DNA from: Thalassolituus maritimus
GTDB taxonomy: Bacteria > Pseudomonadota > Gammaproteobacteria > Pseudomonadales > Oceanobacteraceae
Length of the DNA: 64,000 nucleotides
Direction of reading: 5' to 3'
NCBI GenBank assembly: GCA_913019975.1
Contig: CAJWBH010000008.1
Coordinates: 62,001-126,000 of the forward strand
Notes under the pieces: generated by a model
The model's database searches: none
Told to the model about the DNA's origin: nothing
The model's input: only the letters and a program-made list of their open reading frames with translations
Position numbers and translations under genes: made by a program
Shown here: positions 16,436-25,485 of the stretch, one piece after another
How the letters are laid out: each line of letters starts with the position of its first letter
Numbering within the stretch: the first letter of the stretch is position 1

Positions 16436-18328
16436 TCAGAATGAATATTTAGCAGAAAGACTGATGTTGTCGCGGTCTTTCAACTGGTTATATTTGCCAC
16501 CCGAGAAGTTAGTGTATGACACGTCTACGGATGTCTGGTTCAGATACAGGAATGACACACCCAGACCTACGGTCAGACGATCATCAATAAACTGAGAACC
16601 TGGCTCTGGACCGTAACCCTTGTCGTAAGCAATCGACAGGTTAGGCGTCATATTTACACCCGCGAAGGCGTTGTTGTACGTCAGGCCAGAGCGCAGACGG
16701 ATACCACCTGACAGCTTGGTGGTGTAACCATCGTCGGTACAGTAGTCCGAGTTCACGTTTGCTGACGTGCCACCAAAGATACAATAGTTAGTATCACCGC
16801 CAGGTTCATAGACCCCATCGTTGTTACCAATACCGTAGGCACCTGAGCGGCCATAACGGGCATCATCAGTGTCCGGAAGATCCGGGATGTAGGTCGCGCC
16901 GACTTCACCAACGAGCGCCAGACGGTCTGCACCTAACACACGATCAAAGAACATGATGTAGGTTGACTGTGCCTGCCAGATATCAAACTCGTCGTAGCCC
17001 TTACCAACTTCACCGTACAGGTCAGCAGCATTACCTGCTTCTTCAGCACGTTGCTGATACAGGCGACTCCACGGAGCACCGTTACCCGCCAGAATCAGCT
17101 CAAATGCGTTCCACTGAACTGGCATATCTGGCTTATAACTGATCTCACCCGAGATAGATGCACCACTTGCGGTACTACGCGCAAACGAGACACCCGCAAT
17201 TTTGATGTCTTCTGGATAAGCGATCTGATACAGCGGACGATACGTGTTATATGAAGCATCTTCATTCACTTCCATATCCGGCGTACCGGTCAGAACACCA
17301 AGGCGGTCCTGGTTCGTGATAACACCGTTGATGTATGGAAGGCGGCTATGAATGTTCATGTAGTAGAAACCGAATTCGGTATCACCCAGCGCTTCTGAAT
17401 ACCAACGAACAGCCATACCGTACTGACCACTGTCGCTCGGTTCTTCATCTTCGATCCGCTCTGTTACTGGTGCCACGCGGTTTGCCAGCGGCACACCCGT
17501 GTCCACTTCCAGATCGCGCAACGCGAGGATATCGCGTTCATCAGCCGTACCACCCAGAATAACCGGGCCACAACCGTCGGCTACGAAATCAACCGTTGAG
17601 AAGAATGTACCGCACGGGTCACTGCGTGTGTGATCCCACTCCAACTGATAGAAAGCTTCCAGAGTGATCTCACCCGTCAGGCCAATCGAGGTATAGAACA
17701 TGTTGACCGGAAGAAGTCCCTCTTTCAGCTCGGCACCCGGCTTACGGAATGCGGAGGCATCCACTGGGTTAACGCTGTTGATGCCACCCTGAATGAAGGT
17801 ACTTTCACCCCAGCTAAGAACCTGACGACCAAGACGGAAGGTCACAGGCACGTAGTTGATGTCATAGTCTGCCCAGACAAAAGCATCCAAAAGTTCAGCA
17901 CCACGACCGGCGGCGTTTTCAGTTTCTTCGTTCAACTGTTTGAACTCAGTGTCCTGATCCATAATCGCGTGATCATAGTAAGCACGGGCACGGAAGAAAC
18001 CACCGTAGTTGCGGTAGCTCATTTCGAGATCGCCGCTCCACTTGAAGACATTTGTATAAATGTCTCCCTGATCGTAGTTAAGCGTACCGTCGTCGTAGTT
18101 GTACGATGCACCGGAGGTGTTCTCTCCAATCGCATTCCCATTACCTGGCATAATCTGAGAGCGGTCACGCTCATCAACACGCCAGCCAATACCATAGGAC
18201 ACTGTGTTTGCCAGCTGAATATTTAACTCGCCAACGTTGTACTCAATTGCTTGAGCTGACGTGACTGCTCCCGCCATGGCCAGAGCCAGCGGAGTCTTTT
18301 TAAACATCTGATAAATTGCTTTATTCAT
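16436..18328 (-). CDS. DUF1302 outer-membrane channel-like protein
   Basis: A 630-residue DUF1302 protein with signal peptide ending AGAVTSAQA and a C-terminal aromatic end (SLSAKYSF) typical of outer-membrane barrels. Family landmarks include RLGRQVLSWGESTFIQGGINSVNPVDASAFRKPGAE (residues near 190-225), and FYQLEWDHTRSDPCGTFFS. The frame extends 19 codons upstream, but the ATG at 18328 starts a normal signal peptide after GGAG. It lies 19 bp after the lipase gene and 32 bp before DUF1329. The DUF1302/DUF1329 pairing is widely conserved; hydrophobic-substrate transport is inferred from that pattern. Confidence 0.9.
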   Translation of the reverse strand: MNKAIYQMFKKTPLALAMAGAVTSAQAIEYNVGELNIQLANTVSYGIGWRVDERDRSQIMPGNGNAIGENTSGASYNYDDGTLNYDQGDIYTNVFKWSGDLEMSYRNYGGFFRARAYYDHAIMDQDTEFKQLNEETENAAGRGAELLDAFVWADYDINYVPVTFRLGRQVLSWGESTFIQGGINSVNPVDASAFRKPGAELKEGLLPVNMFYTSIGLTGEITLEAFYQLEWDHTRSDPCGTFFSTVDFVADGCGPVILGGTADERDILALRDLEVDTGVPLANRVAPVTERIEDEEPSDSGQYGMAVRWYSEALGDTEFGFYYMNIHSRLPYINGVITNQDRLGVLTGTPDMEVNEDASYNTYRPLYQIAYPEDIKIAGVSFARSTASGASISGEISYKPDMPVQWNAFELILAGNGAPWSRLYQQRAEEAGNAADLYGEVGKGYDEFDIWQAQSTYIMFFDRVLGADRLALVGEVGATYIPDLPDTDDARYGRSGAYGIGNNDGVYEPGGDTNYCIFGGTSANVNSDYCTDDGYTTKLSGGIRLRSGLTYNNAFAGVNMTPNLSIAYDKGYGPEPGSQFIDDRLTVGLGVSFLYLNQTSVDVSYTNFSGGKYNQLKDRDNISLSAKYSF

Positions 18329-18347
18329 GATTTTTATTCTCCGCAAC

Positions 18348-21257
18348 TCAATTACCGGTGCTTTCAAGGACAGCCGTATTTTCAATGATCAGACCTTGCT
18401 GATCACCCGCAAGACCAGATAGTTTGGTCGCGCCATAAGGGTCAAAGAAAGATCCGATCTGTTGATAGATCTCAGCAAATACCGCCTGAGGGTCTGCCGA
18501 AGAGAAAGTCGCGTGTGTACCTTGAGCAACACGTACATTCGCCCTAACGATTGCGTCGTTAGTAGTGCTTGGGTAGTAGTACTGAGGATCAGGACTGATC
18601 ACACTTCCGGTTTCCGCCTCTTCCTTCGTAATAAGAGTGTCGATACCCATCTCAGCTACCAGAGGATCTGTACCAGCCAGGAAGGATACTGAGGTTGCAA
18701 GCGTCGCTGTTTCTGCATTATTCGGCACAACCTGATCCGACGGTTCATCAGCATCACCCGTTACACCTACGTCTTCATAAACAAGCACTGGCACATCTGC
18801 AGTACCGGCAGCGAAGTTAATCGGATCAGCTGAGTCCAGCATGGCCTGGAAAACCCCAAAGAAGCTTTCGATGCTGTCCGAACCCTGCTCAACACCACTA
18901 GCTGCCAGACCAGCAATGATACGTGGACCAATCTGAGCACTGTTTTCCAGCAACTTCACGACACCACCACCTGGATTACCCAGAGCAGCCGCTTTGATCT
19001 GCGGAATGTTTGAGTTGTACGCACGAACGCTAGTGTCGTTAGCAACAGACAGGAAGGTCGCACCGACAATACCGCCCAGAGAGTGACCTACGAAGTACAC
19101 ATTGGCAGGATCAAGATCATCCGCTGTACCATCTGAGTTCACATCCATATCGTCAATGGATGCGGCAACATTCAGCATGTCCAGCACCGTCTGACGAATT
19201 GCATCGCGGGTACGCGCAAATTCGTTCAGGTTGATATACAGGTCACCGGATTCACCGACCGAGGCTGCAGTCACTGGGTTACCCTGAGCGTCCAGAGCAC
19301 CCTGGAAAACCATGCTTACATTACTCTGATCGGCGGCCTTACCTACGTTATTGTGACGCTCAGCCAGAGCAGCGAGGCCAGGAACGTTTTCAGCGCCAAC
19401 CGCCTGGATAACACCTGCACGTGCTGCAGCAAATGGGCTATTGGTGGCGGCATCAGATGCAGCAACCTGCTCGACGTTAAACAGACGCAGGCTGTTCGCC
19501 TCACCGTCGTTCAGTGGAGCAATACCGTGCATTACGTGGTCAATCGCGATGGTAGCGATACATGCCGAAGCCAGAGCGTTACCCACCAGAAGACCTGCAG
19601 TACGGTCAACGGTAATGCCGTGCTGATAGATAACTACTGGCCAGCCATCAGCAGGCTTACCAGAAGCCGGCCCCGGACCATCAGGATCACAGGAAGCATC
19701 TGGTATCATAGCCAATACAGGGACAGTCACATCGCCCTGTTTGTCTGCGTACGGGAAACGCCAGGTAACGTTGATGCTACCGTCGGCGTCGGCAGGAGCA
19801 CTTTCGAGCCCAAGTGCCAGGGCAGCATTGTTGCTACCAGACCAGCTACCAAGGTCCGCATCCGCTGTACCTGCTTCAGGAAGAGGCAGGAAGTTAGGTA
19901 TCGTCAGACCACCCTGAAGAATCGAGCCGCCAGATGAAATTGCTGACACCTGACCTGCGACAATAGCGTCAACAGTTGACTCATCTGCGTCCGGGTTCGC
20001 TTCTTCAACGCCCGGGCGCAGTGCCACTGTAAGGAAAGCATCGTAAGAGATCTCTACCGCTGTAGAACCATCCGCCGTAATCGGCGTATAAGTACGGGAC
20101 GCAGGCTTATCAACAATCGTATCTACGCCTGCTCCGCTACCATCAGCGATTGTGGTAATGAGGCCCTGATAGTAATTCGGAGAGAAGGTCTCGCTCGCCT
20201 TCAGCACATCGCGAGTCGTGCTATCAACAGGAACGACCGTGGTTCCTGCCTGCGCATTGATCGCCGCAGCAACACCCTGTGCAATTGTCAGTAACGTTCC
20301 CTCTGCAGTTGCCTCAGCTGTCGCCTGGTCAGCTCCTCCAGCAATCGCGGTCGCGATTACAGACGCGGATATCGTCGCTTCAGCTGCGTCAATGCTGGTA
20401 ATTTGAGTAGTCAGGAAGGTTGCAGGAGCTGCCATTGCGTGTAACACATCCGTCGTACCAGTCGTTGTGAATGCGTAACTGAGGATGATGTTGTCCTGGG
20501 TCACCTGGCCGGAGGTCGCCCCATTCAGGAAAGCACCCGCCAGAGATTCCCATGCCTGAACCGCATCACGAACCGGCTGCAACGTAGGCGCCGGTAGTTC
20601 CAGATCACTTGTAACAAGGTCATATTCAGCTGACGGCCCAACTTCCACACCGCTCGCTGACTCGAGTGCATCAGTCAAAACCACCAGATACTTGGTTTTT
20701 GGATCAAGAGGGGTTTTAGGGAGAATCTGAATGGCCGGTGTAGAACCTCCGTCCATTGTGATGAATCTTGCTTCGTAGTCTGTACCAGCGACAGGCTGAT
20801 CTGCTGCAAACGGGTTATCACCCTCATTCTCAACGATGGTACTGATATCCAACGGATCAATCGCAGCGTTGTCTTCACTATTTTTCAGTTTTACCAGCAA
20901 AACAGTCTGACCTGCTGCGACAGTGTCTGCGTCCAATTCAGCATTGAACTTAACGTAAATGGCTGCAGATGTAGAAAAACCATCGAGTTTGTTCAGTGCG
21001 GTAGTTACTGGCGGAGTGGTGTCACTCGTGTTCGCAGTGCCGTCGGTATCACCGGCATCCGCAAATAGGAAATCGTTTGCTAAAGGAAGGGTTGCGCCGC
21101 CCGCAGAAAAAATAGGAGAAACGCGCGACACCTCCGAACCCGGAGAACCGGCAGTCACCGCCCCGGTATCAACTTTATAATCACCGCCAGTCTTACAGCC
21201 CGCAAGACCTGCGGCTGTGGCTGCGATGGCCAGACTGAGTAAAGTCTTCTTCACCAT
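18348..21257 (-). CDS. VolA/Pla-1-like surface lipoprotein phospholipase
   Basis: A 969-residue lipoprotein: signal peptide with lipobox LAGC (Cys21), an N-terminal Big_5-like domain (GFSTSAAIYVKFNAELDADTV), and a C-terminal alpha/beta-hydrolase domain with nucleophile motif FVGHSLGG near residue 722 and an oxyanion-region PVVIYQHGITVDRT near 545. This architecture matches the VolA/Pla-1 family, in which Vibrio VolA is a surface lysophospholipase that frees fatty acids for uptake. Acidic residue content is high, as expected for an exported marine protein. It is first in a three-gene operon with DUF1302 and DUF1329, divergent from a thiolase. Confidence 0.85.
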   Translation of the reverse strand: MVKKTLLSLAIAATAAGLAGCKTGGDYKVDTGAVTAGSPGSEVSRVSPIFSAGGATLPLANDFLFADAGDTDGTANTSDTTPPVTTALNKLDGFSTSAAIYVKFNAELDADTVAAGQTVLLVKLKNSEDNAAIDPLDISTIVENEGDNPFAADQPVAGTDYEARFITMDGGSTPAIQILPKTPLDPKTKYLVVLTDALESASGVEVGPSAEYDLVTSDLELPAPTLQPVRDAVQAWESLAGAFLNGATSGQVTQDNIILSYAFTTTGTTDVLHAMAAPATFLTTQITSIDAAEATISASVIATAIAGGADQATAEATAEGTLLTIAQGVAAAINAQAGTTVVPVDSTTRDVLKASETFSPNYYQGLITTIADGSGAGVDTIVDKPASRTYTPITADGSTAVEISYDAFLTVALRPGVEEANPDADESTVDAIVAGQVSAISSGGSILQGGLTIPNFLPLPEAGTADADLGSWSGSNNAALALGLESAPADADGSINVTWRFPYADKQGDVTVPVLAMIPDASCDPDGPGPASGKPADGWPVVIYQHGITVDRTAGLLVGNALASACIATIAIDHVMHGIAPLNDGEANSLRLFNVEQVAASDAATNSPFAAARAGVIQAVGAENVPGLAALAERHNNVGKAADQSNVSMVFQGALDAQGNPVTAASVGESGDLYINLNEFARTRDAIRQTVLDMLNVAASIDDMDVNSDGTADDLDPANVYFVGHSLGGIVGATFLSVANDTSVRAYNSNIPQIKAAALGNPGGGVVKLLENSAQIGPRIIAGLAASGVEQGSDSIESFFGVFQAMLDSADPINFAAGTADVPVLVYEDVGVTGDADEPSDQVVPNNAETATLATSVSFLAGTDPLVAEMGIDTLITKEEAETGSVISPDPQYYYPSTTNDAIVRANVRVAQGTHATFSSADPQAVFAEIYQQIGSFFDPYGATKLSGLAGDQQGLIIENTAVLESTGN

Positions 21258-21536
21258 ACATGTACCTGTAATGTGTTGTTATGGTTATTCAAATGCGCTG
21301 GTACACACATCCCTTGCGGATATCAGCAATCACCTGACTATAATCCCGTCGACTCATACCCTCATCACTCGAAAGTATGATTCGCCTCCTTAAACCGGGG
21401 CATTTTGTATCTGATCGTAATCAACCATAGTCCAGATCGGCCAACCTACCAAACCGGGGGATAGGATTTACGCACCCCTTTGTCATAGAATAGGCGCCCT
21501 TTTAAACCAACCCTCATTCCCGAACAGGAGATCCCT
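21258..21536. other. Divergent intergenic region between lipase operon and thiolase
   Basis: A 279-bp spacer that must hold promoters for both directions. A 9-bp direct repeat AAACCGGGG occurs at about 21393 and 21450. I see no clear PsrA- or FadR-type palindrome and no confident -35/-10 pair. Confidence 0.4.
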
Positions 21537-22727
21537 ATGTCGTCCAATCAGGATTCCGTTGTAATTGTTGCTGGTGCCCGTACCCCAATGGGCGGCTTTA
21601 TGGGCAGCCTCAGTTCAGTCTCTGCACCCGAGCTTGGTGCTATCGCAATTGAAGAAGCAGTGAAGCGCTCTGGCCTGCAACCAGCTGATGTTCAGGAAGT
21701 TATCATGGGTAACGTACTGTCTGCTGGTCTGCGTCAGGGTCCTGCACGTCAGGCGATGCGCAAGGCAGGTCTGCCGGATAACACTGGCGCAACCACCATC
21801 AACAAACTTTGTGGCTCTGGCATGAAAGCCACCATGATGGCTCATGATGCAATCAAAGCCGGTTCTGTTGATATCGCGGTATCCGGCGGCATGGAGTCCA
21901 TGTCAAAAGCCCCTTACATCCTGGAAAACGCACGCGGTGGCTATCGCATGGGCCACGGCGATCAGGCCAAAGACCACATGTTCTTCGATGGTCTTGAAGA
22001 TGCAGAGACTGGCAAACTGATGGGTGCTTTCGCTCAGGACATGTCAGATAAGAAGGAATACACCCGCGAGCAGATGGACGAATACGCGATCCGCTCCCTG
22101 AATCGTGCTAAAGACGCGATTGAGAAAGGTCTGAACACCGCTGAAATCGTACCGGTTACTGTAAAGAGCCGCCGTGGTGAGACTGTCGTTGAACAGGACG
22201 AGCAACCATTCAACGCCAACATCGAAAAAATCCCATCTCTGCGCCCGGCATTTGCGAAAGACGGCACTATCACAGCTGCTAACGCTTCATCTATCTCTGA
22301 TGGCGCTTCGGCACTGGTACTGGCACGCGAATCCGTTGCCGCTGAAAAAGGTCTGACGCCGGTTGCCCGTATCGTGGCACACAGCACTCACTCTCAACAC
22401 CCTTCTGAGTTCACGGCCGCACCTTGTGGTGCTATCGAAACCCTACTGGCAAAAACCGGCTGGAACAAAGACGACGTTGATCTGTGGGAAATCAACGAAG
22501 CTTTCGCCATGGTCGCTATGATGCCTATCGACGCATTCGGACTGGATGCTGAGAAAGTAAACATCTATGGCGGCGCCTGCGCACAGGGCCACCCGGTTGG
22601 CTCTACTGGCTCGCGTCTGATTGTGACTCTGATGAACGCCCTGAAAAACACCGGCGGCAAGAAAGGTATTGCTGCTCTGTGTATCGGTGGTGGTGAAGCA
22701 GTTGCCGTTGCAATCGAGATGATCTGA
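21537..22727 (+). CDS. Acetyl-CoA acetyltransferase (thiolase)
   Basis: Condenses or cleaves acetoacetyl-CoA; thiolase of 396 residues with all catalytic landmarks: nucleophilic Cys in INKLCGSGMKA (near residue 91), WEINEAFA, GGACAQGHPVGSTGSR with the catalytic His, and the second Cys in ALCIGGGEAVA. The GHPVGSTG variant replaces the usual GHPIGASG. An AGGAG site precedes the ATG. It is divergent from the lipase operon and ends at a strong terminator. It may act in beta-oxidation, ketone-body or polyhydroxybutyrate metabolism; no phaB/phaC or fadB is adjacent to decide. Confidence 0.92.
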   Translation: MSSNQDSVVIVAGARTPMGGFMGSLSSVSAPELGAIAIEEAVKRSGLQPADVQEVIMGNVLSAGLRQGPARQAMRKAGLPDNTGATTINKLCGSGMKATMMAHDAIKAGSVDIAVSGGMESMSKAPYILENARGGYRMGHGDQAKDHMFFDGLEDAETGKLMGAFAQDMSDKKEYTREQMDEYAIRSLNRAKDAIEKGLNTAEIVPVTVKSRRGETVVEQDEQPFNANIEKIPSLRPAFAKDGTITAANASSISDGASALVLARESVAAEKGLTPVARIVAHSTHSQHPSEFTAAPCGAIETLLAKTGWNKDDVDLWEINEAFAMVAMMPIDAFGLDAEKVNIYGGACAQGHPVGSTGSRLIVTLMNALKNTGGKKGIAALCIGGGEAVAVAIEMI

Positions 22728-22745
22728 TTGCAGCGCTAACGAAAG

Positions 22746-22771
22746 AAGCCGGCTTAACGCCGGCTTTTTTG
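22746..22771 (+). terminator. Thiolase terminator
   Basis: AAGCCGGC/GCCGGCTT stem with a 5-nt loop and six Ts, 19 bp after the stop codon. Confidence 0.92.
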
Positions 22772-22800
22772 TGCCTCGCACATAGCGAGCTTACTTAGAG

Positions 22801-23044
22801 AGTTAAAGCGTCTGTGAAGTCGTCACAGCAAGGCAAAAATCTTCGAGAAAGCGGAGCTAGTTATAAAACTGAGCCGTCGGCGAAGAAGTCATAGCGCGGC
22901 AAACATCGGCCAAAGATACGGAGCGTTTATATCAGTTAAAGCGTCAGCGAGGCGGTCACAGCAAGGCAAAAACATTCGAGAAAGCGGAGTTTACTTTAGT
23001 AAATGAGCATTTCGAGAAGGTTTTTAACAACGCTGTGACAACGC
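22801..23044. repeat. Intergenic repeat with long imperfect palindrome
   Basis: Fills most of the 325-bp gap between the convergent thiolase and purU genes. A ~58-bp segment beginning AGTTAAAGCGTC occurs at 22801-22860 and again at 22934-22993, with a more diverged copy at about 22870-22930. The last copy continues into a mirror image: arms 22952-22995 and 22998-23044 pair through GTCACAGC, AAAAAC, TCGAGAAA/TCTCGAAA and TTTACT. The whole can fold into a ~90-nt hairpin. It looks like a degenerate mobile or REP-type intergenic element; no transposase is nearby. Confidence 0.7.
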
Positions 23045-23052
23045 AGCTAGCT

Positions 23053-23904
23053 TTAAAACACGATTGTTTTGTTACCGTGGAGCAACACCCTATCTTCCAA
23101 ATGACTCCGCACCCCTCTCGCCAGCACTGACTTCTCAACGTCTTTGCCTAAACGCACCATGTCTTCGACCGTATCGTTATGACTGATGCGGATTACGTCC
23201 TGATCAATGATAGGCCCGGCATCCAGCTCCTGGGTCACGTAGTGGCAGGTAGCACCGATCAGTTTTACACCGCGTTCTGCGGCCTGGTGATATGGCTTGG
23301 CCCCTACAAACGATGGCAGGAAGCTGTGATGAATATTGATCACTTGCCCAACGTATTGCTCACAGATTTCTGGCGGCAGAATCTGCATATAGCGCGCGAG
23401 TACGATGGTATCGGCCTTGTGTTCTTCGACAATCTCTGTCACCCGGCGGAAGTGTTCGGCCTTGTTATCTTTATCAACCGGTACATGAAAGTACGGAATA
23501 CCGTGCCATTCCACCAGCGAGCGCAAGTCGTCGTGATTTGAGATCACGCATGGGATATCACACTCAAGCTCCCCACTGTGCCAGCGGTGCAGAAGATCAA
23601 CCAGGCAGTGGCTCTGCTTACTCGCCATCAGGATGACCTTCTTAGGTGAACCACTGTCGCTGAGCTGCCAGTCCATCTCGAATTCGTCGGCAATCGGCGC
23701 AAAAGCTGCCTTCAGCCCATCAGCATCAAATGGCAGGGAGTCTGCGCGGATACAATGACGCATAAAAAAGCGTCCGCTAACCGGGTCTGAATAGTGGTTT
23801 GCCTGAACAATCCAGCCACCGTGCCCCGAAAAAAACTGGCCAATTTTAGCCACGATGCCGACCCTGTCAGGACAGGAGATAGTCAGCCTGAATACTCTTT
23901 CCAT
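23053..23904 (-). CDS. purU: Formyltetrahydrofolate deformylase PurU
   Basis: Hydrolyses 10-formyl-THF to formate and THF, supplying formate for PurT and balancing one-carbon pools. The 283-residue protein has an N-terminal ACT domain (RLTISCPDRVGIVAKIGQFF) and a C-terminal formyl-transferase fold with ISNHDDLRSLV, VLARYMQILPPEIC, INIHHSFLPSFVGAKPYHQA and ERGVKLIGATCHYV. The Asn-His-Asp triad of the family is visible (INIHHS and the ELDAGPIIDQDV segment). The frame opens five codons earlier with GTG, but the ATG at 23904 (MERVFRLT) fits relatives. Confidence 0.95.
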   Translation of the reverse strand: MERVFRLTISCPDRVGIVAKIGQFFSGHGGWIVQANHYSDPVSGRFFMRHCIRADSLPFDADGLKAAFAPIADEFEMDWQLSDSGSPKKVILMASKQSHCLVDLLHRWHSGELECDIPCVISNHDDLRSLVEWHGIPYFHVPVDKDNKAEHFRRVTEIVEEHKADTIVLARYMQILPPEICEQYVGQVINIHHSFLPSFVGAKPYHQAAERGVKLIGATCHYVTQELDAGPIIDQDVIRISHNDTVEDMVRLGKDVEKSVLARGVRSHLEDRVLLHGNKTIVF

Positions 23905-24015
23905 AATGTGATACATCACTCAATAACGATAGCCACCAGCTTGCATCCAGAAACCTTTCATGGTCAACTCTTTGACGCTCTAATGACTGTTCAGAACTAA
24001 AACAGAGACGGATCT

Positions 24016-24786
24016 ATGTTACTCCTAAGGACACTCTTACTCAGCCTTTTTTTCAGCTTGCCTGCGCATGCATCAACTCTGGCAGAAGAGCTTAGCGTTT
24101 TTAAGCTGAGTACCAGTGTTAAGATTTTGCTTCTAAAGTACTACCACGTCCAGGCGGATGAGGGAAATCCTCAACTCGTCGAGGAAGTTCTGCGCCATCG
24201 CGAAGAAGTCAGTCTTCAGAAAAGTCTTCTGCTCGAGGATCTTGGAGCTAATTTTCCTGCGAGAACTCAAGGGATCCAGACCCACTGGGACGAATTTAAT
24301 AGCCTGCTCGATGAGAACATCGCTGAAATCCGCGAAAGCAATTACCCTGAACTGCAAGTCGTCACTCTGATGCGCAAAGCGCAGCGAGCTATGTTGCAGG
24401 AATTAGAATTACTTTCTGACCAGATACTGGCAGAAAACGAGCTTACTCTGTCAGAACTCACTGTCTGGCAGCGTCAGCAGAAAAACCTGCTCCTTGAAGT
24501 GGTTGAACGTTACATCGAACGTGCGGCGTCCTCTATGGGAGCTCCCCTGACCATTGATAACGTCGACATCCGAGTACTATGCCAGCAGTTTGAGCGCGGT
24601 ATTGCCGATATGAAGAGCCGCGTCACGGCAAGTGAAGCTCAGCGCCAGCTCAGCAAGATTCATAGCCAGTGGCTGTTTATCGAAACAGCGGCAACCGATA
24701 CCAATGCGCGCCTTGTTCCGTTTCTGGTGATGCGCTATGCCGACGGTATTCTTGGACGTCTTGATGAGGTTGCTCATCACATCTGA
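24016..24786 (+). CDS. Hypothetical secreted helical protein
   Basis: I do not recognise the family. The 256-residue product has an N-terminal signal peptide (MLLLRTLLLSLFFSLPAHAS, cleavage near residue 19) and is then almost entirely helical, with many Glu, Gln and Leu residues and no Cys pairs or catalytic motif. The layout of four to six long amphipathic helices recalls four-helix-bundle sensor domains such as those at the start of PilJ-type receptors, but no membrane or signalling domain follows. It is divergent from purU and 69 bp upstream of a CBS gene on the same strand. Confidence 0.6.
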   Translation: MLLLRTLLLSLFFSLPAHASTLAEELSVFKLSTSVKILLLKYYHVQADEGNPQLVEEVLRHREEVSLQKSLLLEDLGANFPARTQGIQTHWDEFNSLLDENIAEIRESNYPELQVVTLMRKAQRAMLQELELLSDQILAENELTLSELTVWQRQQKNLLLEVVERYIERAASSMGAPLTIDNVDIRVLCQQFERGIADMKSRVTASEAQRQLSKIHSQWLFIETAATDTNARLVPFLVMRYADGILGRLDEVAHHI

Positions 24787-24855
24787 GAGCTGCGTAAGAG
24801 GTTTTAGCCGTCGGACGCGCTATACTTAACGCTCAGCAGCCAGAAAAAGTAGCCG

Positions 24856-25452
24856 ATGGGTTTAATTGTTTTCGACATGGGGCGCAGAGTAGAAACGCCC
24901 GTAAACAGCCCACGCCGGCGCGTGTCGCCGGTAGAGCGAACTTCTGCGGTTTCCAATATCGAAAACGAGCCTGATCAGGCACTATCATCCGACGATCTGA
25001 TTTACTCCCCAGAAGGTACCACCGAACGTCAGGAGCATGCTCCACAGACGGTTGCCTTCGCCGCCGACATCATGACGCGTAATGTCATTACCATTCGCCA
25101 GGAAACAACAATCCGGGACGCCTACCAGCTCATGCGGGAGCACGACATTCACCATCTGCCGATCATCGACGAACACGATAATCTTCAGGCGTTAATTTCA
25201 GACCGGCGCATATTAAGAGCACTGGCCGAGCAACGTTCTATAGAACATGACTCCGTCATGACGGTTGCCGTCAGACCAGTCTATTGCACAGCAGAGAGCA
25301 CCGACATACGACAGACAGCAAGACTACTTACGGAATATCACATCGGTGCCCTCCCTGTGCTTAATAACAAAGAACAACTGACAGGTATCATCACCCGCAG
25401 TGATTTACTGCACCTGCTCAGTGAATATGGCCCGCTGGAATTGTGGGCCTGA
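24856..25452 (+). CDS. CBS-domain pair protein
   Basis: A soluble 198-residue protein made of a polar, disordered N-terminal tail (1-65) and two CBS motifs. The first is ADIMTRNVITIRQETTIRDA...HLPIIDE (about 68-115) and the second SVMTVAVRPVYCTAESTDI...ALPVLNN (about 133-185). CBS pairs bind adenosyl nucleotides and regulate partner proteins. It is followed 33 bp later by ppnN, a (p)ppGpp-controlled nucleotide nucleosidase, so a nucleotide-sensing link is plausible but unproven. No partner domain is present in the chain. Confidence 0.82.
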   Translation: MGLIVFDMGRRVETPVNSPRRRVSPVERTSAVSNIENEPDQALSSDDLIYSPEGTTERQEHAPQTVAFAADIMTRNVITIRQETTIRDAYQLMREHDIHHLPIIDEHDNLQALISDRRILRALAEQRSIEHDSVMTVAVRPVYCTAESTDIRQTARLLTEYHIGALPVLNNKEQLTGIITRSDLLHLLSEYGPLELWA

Positions 25453-25485
25453 CATGCCCTTAGGTGGGCATTAAGGAGAATGATT

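Noticed and set aside
22956-23138. 60-codon minus-strand ORF over the palindrome and purU end
   Set aside because: Lies within repeat sequence and out of frame with purU; no ribosome site or conserved motif.
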